Positions 55,971 through 64,000 of a stretch of 64,000 bases of DNA are shown here, piece by piece (positions within the stretch are counted from its first letter, which is position 1; every line of letters starts with the position of its first letter). Made by a program: the position numbers and the translations under genes. This DNA is from Trileptium ribeirensis. Lineage: Eukaryota > Nematoda > Enoplea > Enoplida > Thoracostomopsidae. The DNA lies in contig JASANE010029392.1 of assembly GCA_030248225.1 (NCBI GenBank), forward strand, positions 1 through 64,000. The letters are read 5' to 3'. A model generated the notes under the pieces. That model worked only from the letters and a program-made list of their open reading frames with translations. It searched no databases and had not been told where the DNA came from.

Positions 55971-56183
55971 TGCATTCCATATGCGAATGAAAAATCCGCA
56001 TATAGCTATCCGACACTAGGGTTTAAGCCTCAAGAAAGCGTACCTAGCCTTCGGGAAATTTATGCTTGTAACTACATCGCACAACAATGTTTATCATTAA
56101 GTGAACTCATTCCACACGGTTGTCGTTTACCAGAATCTGTTCCTACCAGCAACATAGTGGCAGACTATATTTGCATTAACTAG
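55971..56183 (+). CDS. Candidate terminal exon (+), possible SOCS/BC-box-like C-terminus
   Basis: After CATCATGTGCAG an open frame of about 70 codons runs to TAG, reading CIPYANEKSAYSYPTLGFKP and then SVPSLREIYACNYIAQQCL and HGCRLPESV. An SL-x-E(I/L)-type helix followed by LPxS/LP-type residues recalls C-terminal BC/SOCS boxes of E3 adaptor proteins, but the box Cys is Tyr here. With the ankyrin-like pieces at 52 kb an ASB-type gene is conceivable. This is speculative. Confidence 0.3.
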   Translation, partial: CIPYANEKSAYSYPTLGFKPQESVPSLREIYACNYIAQQCLSLSELIPHGCRLPESVPTSNIVADYICIN

Positions 56184-58371
56184 TCACACTGTGTTAGAAC
56201 CAGTGAATAAGGTACATCAGTTGGCTAACCAAATCTTAATTATTAACCTTCTAATAACTTATTTGCAATATTTGACTACGCCGCAGGTGGTCTCCATGAT
56301 GTTACACAAAACTACCTGGATTTAGCTAATGCACCCAAACCTCCTATGAATCTTTTGGATATAAGATTTAAGATATATAAGATTTAATATGATATGCACA
56401 ACAACTACAAATCTAGCTATAAATCATTGGTGCGCACAGGTTCGCCGGCTTCGATGTTTTCGGCGGGCGGTCACCAAAAATTTCTCTACTGGTCCTCAAT
56501 TTATGGTGATCATTTCACCCAAGTTTTATTTCATAATTCATAAAGTTTCGCAGCGCCAACCTTCGGAGATGACCACCATATCTTAGGGACAGAATCTACA
56601 TCATATTCTGACACGACCAATTATTTCAAAGAACGCGTAGAGAAAAAGTTACCAGCGTCGCAAAATATAGGCCAGTTCACACGCTCAAACTTTTTGCTCA
56701 AATTATGAACTAAAAATTTGATCAAATTTTGACGGTGATTTTTAACGAAAAATTGTGATATTTCAAAATTTGGGAACAAAATTTGAGCTCAAACTTTTCC
56801 ATGTAATGAATCTTGTCGGTGATTGGATACAGGAATATCCTTGAAAAGTTTAAACAGTGTTCACACATTCAAACTTACCAAAAATGGAATAAAAATGCTT
56901 TCAAACTTTGATCAAAATTTCAGCTCAAATTTTGATCAAAATTTGAGCAAAAAGTTTGAGCGTGTGAACACACCTTATGAATCAGTATATAGCTGATTTT
57001 TATCGTAATGAAATAAACGTTAGCCTTAAAACACGTTGTATACATATTTATCTGTTTATCCATATACGAGTATACGTAAATCCTTCCATAGTCACTGTTT
57101 AAGGTTTCACATTTTTAGATCAACCAAAACATACATTATACAGTATACACCAAATTGATAACATTTTCTTATCACATTTACCAATTTTTCTAAAGGAAAC
57201 AGACGTTTTTCAAGCCAAATTCGGAACGGTGCAAACAGTTCTATATTGATAATAACGCTTACCAAAATCAGTCTGGTTTGCTTTAAATGAATGATTGGTA
57301 TACGAGTTCGTCGAGTAGTATCGCAGATTTGATTCCTCAGTAACAAGGCGCCGGTGCTTCTATTTTTTTGCAATATAGAATTTATATATACGTCAACTAA
57401 TATGCAACGTGCAAACAAATAAGACAGCATTAAGGATTACAATAATCGATTCAATAACAACATTGTTATAGGTTAAAATGTAGTTAAGCAAATTTCGTCA
57501 AGTAATACTTATAGAATAGTTTGCCGTGCATTCATAGATTTGTACGCACAATTTTGGGTAGTTCTAACGACTGCGATAACACAAATTTGAATGGGTAAAC
57601 TGCACAACCGTGTGTACAAATACTTAATTGCATGGCTAGCCGAGCTACAGCTAAATTGTGACATAGTTGTAGCAAAGCTTTATATAATATAAACTATGTT
57701 ACAAGTAGTGCCTTATAGTACAAAACCATCTCAAATATGGTTCATGCAAAATCACTGATTGACCTCGTATCAATTATTTACCTGACAGCATTATTGAGTT
57801 TCCTAAACTGCAAACGAATGCATAATATTGTTTCTTCTAGCTTTGTCACGAAGCCGTTCTGGTAGGATACCGTGTTAGCACATCTACACGTGTATTCAAA
57901 CTAATCATTTGAAATGGTACGAGCGCAGTTATCTATGTACTGGAGAAAGAAATCAATGGTATCATGGTTTTGATATGTGCTGAAAATGGCCCTAATACTG
58001 CTTTTAATCCATAATTCTTAGTGTACTATTGCCTGTTTGGGACTTTGAAAGAGGCCCAGGAAAATGAATTTAGGACATCTGAAGGGTCAATACGCGCAAA
58101 GCAGTCACATTCGCAATGTTACCATTTCTATTGTGAGTTACTAGTATTAAGTCATTACTGAATGCTGAACTTTATTTCCATTTCCACATTTACCTATTTA
58201 AACAACTGACTAACTATCGACATACTTAAACTATACATAGCCTAGCTAACCCTGCGGGTTCCGAAGCCCACTGCCCCGCTACCATTTTTTATCAAAAGAC
58301 AATTTTATAAATAAATTCTTAACAGAACTTAACTTAGCAGTTTCGACGGTTTCGTTCATATTTTTCCTTGC
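56184..58371. other. Intergenic sequence
   Basis: Contains the complete MITE at 56669-56976. Otherwise AT-rich; a minus-strand ORF at 57107-57430 has no recognisable feature. 58240-58290 is slightly GC-richer and may be 3' UTR of the minus-strand exon at 58372-58614. Confidence 0.35.
56669..56976. mobile_element. MITE with AAGGTGTGTTCACACGCTCA terminus, complete copy
   Basis: Left end GCCAGTTCACACGCTCAAAC and, reversed, right end AAGGTGTGTTCACACGCTCA form inverted repeats of more than 30 bp. The interior is rich in TTTGAGCTCAAA and TTTTGATCAAAATTTG palindromes. It is homologous to 44833-45079. No ORF is present. Confidence 0.8.
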
Positions 58372-58614
58372 TTATTTAAACAACAACTGATCAACGCGTC
58401 GAGGCACTTGCTGATGATGAAGCTGATTTTGTGAAATTTGGTCGTATCCATTCCGATTGCTATTATTTGTGCTGCTGCCAATAATTGCCGTTGCCAACGG
58501 ATCAGGATTAGTATAGTTAAGCGTGTAGCCGGTCGTTGAGCTGCTAAGTCGACTACCGACGCCAAGCGTTTCACCCTGAAGCATTTCCGACGGCAGCGGC
58601 TTGGTGGCATTCGC
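58372..58614 (-). CDS. Terminal coding exon of an unrecognised gene (minus strand)
   Basis: On the minus strand, acceptor CGTGTATTTCCAG|GCGAATGCC opens a phase-0 frame of 80 codons ending in TAA. The peptide is Ser/Thr/Asn/Gln-rich (ANATKPLPSEMLQGETLGVG, SRLSSSTTGYTLNYTNPD, ending VPRRVDQLLFK), has high complexity and unlike its surroundings is not AT-driven. It looks like a disordered C-terminal tail of a larger protein whose upstream exons lie at higher coordinates, perhaps beyond the window. No family is recognised. Confidence 0.55.
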   Translation of the reverse strand, partial: ANATKPLPSEMLQGETLGVGSRLSSSTTGYTLNYTNPDPLATAIIGSSTNNSNRNGYDQISQNQLHHQQVPRRVDQLLFK

Positions 58615-59248
58615 CTGGAAATACACGTATGATACAAATGATGATGACGTTGATACATTTTAGTCCAAGTCTTACAAAAACCATAATTATACGCTACCAT
58701 TGGACCTACAGCAACAACTAAGCGTGTTTACTTTTATGAAAATGTTGTAAATGAAAATGAAATAGAGGAAAATATAAATGTAATATAAATGAAAATATAA
58801 TATAAATGAAAAAGATGTAAATCTGAAACTTTGAAATACAACCATACCAGGACACCAGTAGAGTTAAGAAGCATAAATTTCGAAACCTGTGCATGTAACC
58901 TGTATATTGCATTTCGTAGTCACATGATATATACTCCGCGCACTTAAACCGACGATCAAAAATATCTTGAAAATTTCAAATATAATAACGAATACAATAC
59001 ATTTGCGTACATTTGAGGGAAGTCAATATGTATTCAGATAGCATTAGTTTAGGTCATTCTCGAGTGCAAATCTAAATGTATTCACGAGCATACAAAATAC
59101 AAACTACAATAGAACGGGTTAATATACAACAGAAAATTTTGGGAAACCAAAGTATGGCAGCCAAAGTACACTACACATAAATAACAGGCGTGCATACTAA
59201 TTTCGGCATAAATTTAGAGCATCTGTGTTTCTTGAATTTCCACAACAG
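58615..59248. other. AT-rich sequence, probably intron or intergenic
   Basis: Low-complexity AATATAAATGAAAA-type repeats at 58735-58820; no gene supported. Confidence 0.35.
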
Positions 59249-59561
59249 GTTACTATATATACAGCGGAAATATCTGAAGATTTGGAAAACTAGTCGGCGA
59301 AACAACAATAGATTTGGACACATAGCACCGCCCAATTCCCTTCGGCGCTCGGAGCTGTACTGGGTGACGGACCAGACGGCAACCATCGCCCAATCAGCAT
59401 ACTCGTCGGTGTGCAAAACACGTTCGGACAGCATTGTTGTCGATTTCGTTTCTCTGTTACAAAGCAGTCTATCAGCCACAAAGCATATTGCTTATTTAGA
59501 AGAACCCCAACAAGGAGAACCGATAAAATGTTCAAAATATCACAGAGGATTGAGGTATCAA
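59249..59561 (+). CDS. Candidate internal exon (+), unrecognised
   Basis: Acceptor TTTCCACAACAG|G and a good donor GTATCAA|GTAAGA bound 313 nt that are open in one frame (one leading base, then 104 codons). The peptide includes HIAPPNSLRRSELYWVTDQT and SDSIVVDFVSLLQSSL. The GC-richer middle (59320-59460) is open on both strands, and a minus-strand reading (LHTDEYADWAMVAVW) is an alternative. The splice motifs favour the + strand. No domain recognised. Confidence 0.35.
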
Positions 59562-60867
59562 GTAAGATATGTGCACTGAGGTTGAGCTCCTCCCTGAAAC
59601 GAGTTAATACTGTTAAGTACACATGAATCGATTAGGTACACCCTGATTATAGATCTCAGGCTTGAGTAAACTCAAAATTACGGCTATAACTTACATATTT
59701 CTGTGCGGGAAGGAGGGATAATTTTCATGATATCCAGGATACATTGTGCAAAATTAGATACACTGTGGAACCGAAACCAAAAGCAACGATGAGTTATGTC
59801 ATGCGAAAAAAACATTTTATAGAATTATGAATTTAAAATGACCGTTTAAACACAGATTACGCATGCCCGTCATCAACTCACGAATACACCACCGAGGCGG
59901 CTGCAGTACTGCAAATAACGCAATTACTGCAAAGCTAGCGCTATCAATAACTACAACAACTGCAAATAATATACATAATAGTTTTCGTATGCGCCATTGC
60001 GACAATATGAAGCTACATACTACAAAAAATGTCAATGTAATGTTTTAATGCATAATGACAAAATTTGTTAAGACTAACGGCATACTTTTATATTTTGAAT
60101 GGATTTTGAAACTGATAAAAATTCACTTAAAAATTCTTAAGCTATTTTAAATCTACTGATTGCTCCATTTCAACAAACGGGTTTTGAATATTTTTAACTT
60201 GTACGTGACGTAAATTCGAGCTGGCATGGCATGGAAGGATATACTGAATCAGTATTAGGTATCCAACAAAGAGCAGGTTACCTCCCTAAGGGTTGGACCT
60301 CAAATCCATATCTATGCTCTTTCAATACCTACTCTAAACTGAAACGGTAATAAATTAGTTACACAAGGTTGGGCCTGATATGCAGAAAAAGCTTACAGTC
60401 CATACTTTATGAGCAAAGATTTAATCTTTGGAATAAAACGTTAGGAGGCAATAGCAGCATGGAATCAATATGTAAACAAAAAATTTGTTTTATGTAGTGC
60501 AAACCGTTATAGAATAAAGCTGTTTGCTTTTAGTCAGACCTCTAATATTTCGCTTATAAGAGCTTTTTCTTGTAGAAATATCTTCATATTAAGTAAACAA
60601 TAAAGACGAAAAATATTTATGTATACAATAAAACCACTGAAAACTAATCCATGCTATATGTGGTGGTTTGGAATGCCATAGGAAATTGTCGTGAAATAAA
60701 ATACAATCTCTCATAGCAAAGATTGTGCCAATGATTCCGTACACAGGAGAAGGAATTAGAAAGAGGAAACAGAGTAGACAGGGTCCAGGAAAATGATTTG
60801 TGGTTATTATAAAGCGAGAGAAAAATATAATAGAAAAGAAATGGCCTCAGGGTTAACTACATTACAG

Positions 60868-60939
60868 CAGTTGTTCACGGCATGGCAATTGCTCCAACAG
60901 CGTGATATCTCCTTAAAATGGAAACGGAAATGGCGCATG
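60868..60939 (+). CDS. Candidate small exon (+) following 59249-59561
   Basis: Acceptor CTACATTACAG|CAG and donor GCGCATG|GTGAGC bound 24 codons (QLFTAWQLLQQ...KWKRKWRM) in phase 0, compatible with the phase-0 end of the exon at 59249-59561. The frame also opens upstream at an ATG (60841), so it might instead be a first exon. Short length makes this weak. Confidence 0.25.
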
Positions 60940-62515
60940 GTGAGCTGAAGTTCTCTGTTTGTGGATACGAACTGTGTTCTGACAAGGCCAGGCGCCATAT
61001 TTTTGCGGGCGGAGGGGGACACAAACCCAAGGATCCTTCATTTATACTATTTAAACTTCTTCATACTATAAGACATATTAAAATTTGGAATGAGCTGCTC
61101 TATACCATATATATGTAGATCCAAAATAATACTTACGACAAAGACTTAAACAGAGTTCATCCTTAGTAACAGAAATTTAAGCTATCAGGTGTGTTTTTCA
61201 AAATTAGAGATACCATCGGGGAAGCTTGACAGTGTTTTTAAGACGAATTTTCATCTAAACAAGAACTAGCGATGCAACTTCAGGTCACATAAGCCGGTTC
61301 GGCAGGGAACACTTGTGTTTAGATTAACTATAGCAGGGCGAAGATCGTGTTCCGGTTGCGGTTTCGGCAAAGGGCAAAGACTATACCGGAACCGGAATTC
61401 CGGTTTAAAAATTGTTTGAAATTTTCCGTTTTTTGCTCCATCTGTGGTCCTAACGTATTATGTAATATATGAATATAATGGTCAAGTTCCAATACAACCC
61501 AGTAAAAGAAAAGATTAACTCAGCAATTTGTCGTGTGAAACGTAAGCAGGGCGCACAATTTCAGTAGCAATTTTTCATCTTAACCTGCAAGAGTTTGTTA
61601 ACAAAACAAAGCCCGGTAGAAGCTTGTAGCAGCTATTTTGCACATTCAGAAGTCTGGGGGGTATCTCCGAAATAAACCGGTGCAACTCGGTAACAGTGTA
61701 TGAATTACGCAGAAGTACTTAGCGTAAGCTTGGCTAACATAAATTGCGTCAAGCACCACAGCGCTTGTAAACTTTGTAAATCTGTCTACATTGAAGTAAA
61801 GTAACGTTATCTACAACGCAGCCAGAAACTGCGTTCTTGCAATAAACTGTATTTATTGAAACTGTGCGAGCAGTATCGCAGTTTGTCTCATTTACAGCAT
61901 TCTGATTAGAAACTTATCATCATTATCATCTACCTGATGGGCATTGGTTGCCCAACGCTAACCTAAACAGTGTGTCTGACCACTGATCAGAAAATTACCT
62001 TCTATTATTTTCTCTTAGAACCATATAAATCAATAATTTCAAGTTTCCTACAGAAAAACATGTGACAAACGTACACTATGTGTAGTAAAGGGAAAGTGTT
62101 TACTCTACGCTCCATGCGTTGTAAGCACATTCAGTTCTAGGTTCAGTCTACTTAGAGAATAAATTACATTTTCCATCTATAATCGCAAACTACTTATTTC
62201 ACTTTGACTATATTTTCGTAGCTCTCGGCCAGATTCTTACTGTAATAATGATCTCCGCGCGTGTATGTCTTCAGCAAGAGAACAATGAGGAAGAGCCCCC
62301 TATTTATATTCAAATTTCTGCTATCAACAGTCGAAATGCATTGGTTGCGTTGACTTTTTCTATATTATACAGTGTGATCTATGTATATATCATATTTCAT
62401 CCCAGTTAGATGTTATATTTGAGAATGTGCATTACACTAATTACTAGTTGTATAACATATATATAAGTAAACTTGTAGAGTCAACGGTCCTAGCGAAGCA
62501 TCTAGTAAATTAAGG
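60940..62515. other. AT-rich intergenic sequence
   Basis: Near 61330-61400, GGTTGCGGTTTCGG and GGAACCGGAATTCCGG make a small GC-rich palindromic block. Nothing else is recognised. Confidence 0.35.
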
Positions 62516-62719
62516 TTGGACCGGTCCGAATTTGCGGAACGACCGGAACCAGGCCGATCCGGCTGTATCACTAATGCGAACGGGATATATTATGCTGGAC
62601 ACATGTGCGACAATTTTTCTGCAAACGTTTTATCAAGCTTTACCGCATGTATTCATTATATTAACAAAAAACTCAAGTCGCTCGTTTCTAGTTCAGATCA
62701 AGACAAAGATTTTGTCAAA

Positions 62720-63110
62720 ATTTGCTTTAGTTAATTACTCATTAACTAATTAGTTAAGCGTGTTAGCCTAGTCTTAGCATTTTCAAACAAAAATTGCTTA
62801 TTTTTTCAATGAATAATTAGTATAAAGCTATTATTTTGGCGCGTATATTACATCTCGCCGTGCCGATTATAAACCTGGTGTTTATTACTATTCGAGGATG
62901 TCAAAACATGCTAATTAGTTCATTCGCCAATTACTAACTAATTATATTAATTAGCTAATTTTGTGAAAATTTCAAAACGCTCAGAAATTACGTAAGACAA
63001 TATTGCACAGGGGGTTTTCTGTGTCACTGCTCACGAATATGACATTTCCAAGGCACTAAAACTTGACCGTATATCCTAATTAGTTAAGTAATTAATTAGA
63101 TAATTTTATG
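62720..63110. repeat. AATTAGTTAA-type short repeat cluster
   Basis: CTAATTAGTTAA and related TTAATTAG/CTAATTA words recur at about 62740, 62910-62960 and 63080-63105, alternating with TTTTGTGAAAATTTCAAAA-like segments, suggesting a diverged ~165-bp repeat. Confidence 0.4.
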
Positions 63111-63559
63111 CAAATGTTAAAATCACCGTAAAATTGCTGATTTTTGCGCTCGAAAATTTTGGATGTCGCTGATCATGAATATATGACTTTTAAAGCTCTA
63201 TGATTTTGTCATGTGTGCTTAATAGTTTCACTAATTTTATCTAGCTAGCTTTTTGTATGGTGGATTTGATATCAAATGTCTAAAACGCGATACTTAGGTT
63301 AGTTTAGTTTACTTTAGATAGCTTGGTTAGTTCTGTAGTGCTGCCACAAAACTGGGCGAAAAATCCATATAATATTATGTTTCACACATGATGTATAAAG
63401 TAAAGGGGTATTGATTGAAAAAATTTACGTTTCGGGCATAACTCGCTAACTCGGTGAGATATATAAAAGGCCTGCGACGTTTCATTTGTACATACTTTGA
63501 TTGTTTTTATCCGGTTTGGTGGATCTAGATATATAACCCAAAATGACCAAATTCGCAGT

Positions 63560-63905
63560 TAGCTCCTGTTTGAATCATTAAAATTAATTTTGGCTATGCA
63601 AATTGCTGTTTCGGCGACAGATACTAGATCGGGGAGGGTGAAGTTTATTTTTGCACAATTTAACTATGATTTTGGCTCTTCTAGCCCCCAAAATGGACAT
63701 ATTTCGTAAATTAATTTTGGCCCGGCAAATTGGTGTTTGGATGACAGATACTAGGTCGGGGAAAAATTTATTTTTTAGCAGCCTAACAATAATTTTAGCT
63801 CTTCAAGAACCACAGCATACCCTACGCTACACTCAAAATGGCCAAATTTCGCTGGGTGATAAATACTAGGCCCGGAGAAGTTCAAGTTTATTTTTAAACA
63901 GCCTA
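63560..63905. repeat. Degenerate ~120-bp tandem repeat, 3 units
   Basis: GACAGATACTAGATCGGGG, GACAGATACTAGGTCGGGG and GATAAATACTAGGCCCGGAG occur at about 63617, 63743 and 63858, each followed by TTTATTTTT and a CCTAAC/TTTAACT segment. Unit spacing is 126 and about 116 bp. Confidence 0.65.
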
Positions 63906-64000
63906 ACCTCAATGTCTTTGTACAGTACAGTACACCAAGCCCAACACACCAATAGAATACAGTACTAAATTAGACAGAATTTTTCTCCCGTAACGGCCAA

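Overview
The window is animal (metazoan) genomic DNA. It is AT-rich, with genes split by GT-AG spliceosomal introns of hundreds to many thousands of bases. Relics of RTE-clade, Tc1/mariner-type, piggyBac-type, pogo-type and hAT-like elements, fold-back MITEs and satellite-like arrays fill most of it. Nothing bacterial or organellar is seen. The species cannot be fixed from the sequence; an invertebrate with large introns fits best.

The one gene that can be reconstructed is on the + strand from 11248 to 39072. Eight exons, several too short or too oddly placed to stand out as ORFs, join in a single reading frame (1908 nt, 635 codons plus stop). They encode a class A G-protein-coupled receptor resembling the GnRH/AKH/corazonin/vasopressin receptor group. 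It has an N-terminus with five glycosylation sequons, seven membrane segments, the TM3-ECL2 cysteine pair and a third intracellular loop of about 260 residues. Three symmetric phase-0 exons (22329-22496, 29365-29625, 31453-31659) encode most of that loop. The Arg of the DRY motif is replaced by Met, position 2.50 is Asn, and NPxxY reads NPxxF. The cytoplasmic tail is encoded by the first unit of a ~188-bp tandem array of about 15 copies (38915-41730), and several downstream copies still carry the same open tail frame and stop codon.

Layout: 32-5008 is a ~5-kb fold-back element whose two arms carry GC-rich, coding-like, convergently oriented ORFs. 5330-10880 holds repeats, a mariner-like MITE and a 45-bp minisatellite. 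11248-39072 is the receptor gene; its introns host a 213-bp array, MITEs, a decayed RTE retrotransposon (24440-27790), a second RTE relic on the minus strand (35700-36850) and a 94-bp array. 42858-44712 is an 80-bp array split by a piggyBac-type element at TTAA. 44833-45425 is a truncated MITE abutting a 271-nt stretch with no T. 48278-51317 holds a TIR element and a pogo-like relic. From 52 kb onward are isolated candidate exons. The best is a terminal exon on the minus strand at 58372-58614; weaker ones lie at 46622-46775 (-), 52282-52463, 52516-52818, 55971-56183, 59249-59561 and 60868-60939 (+).

Exon boundaries were inferred by eye from splice motifs and phase compatibility. No alignment or transcript evidence was available.
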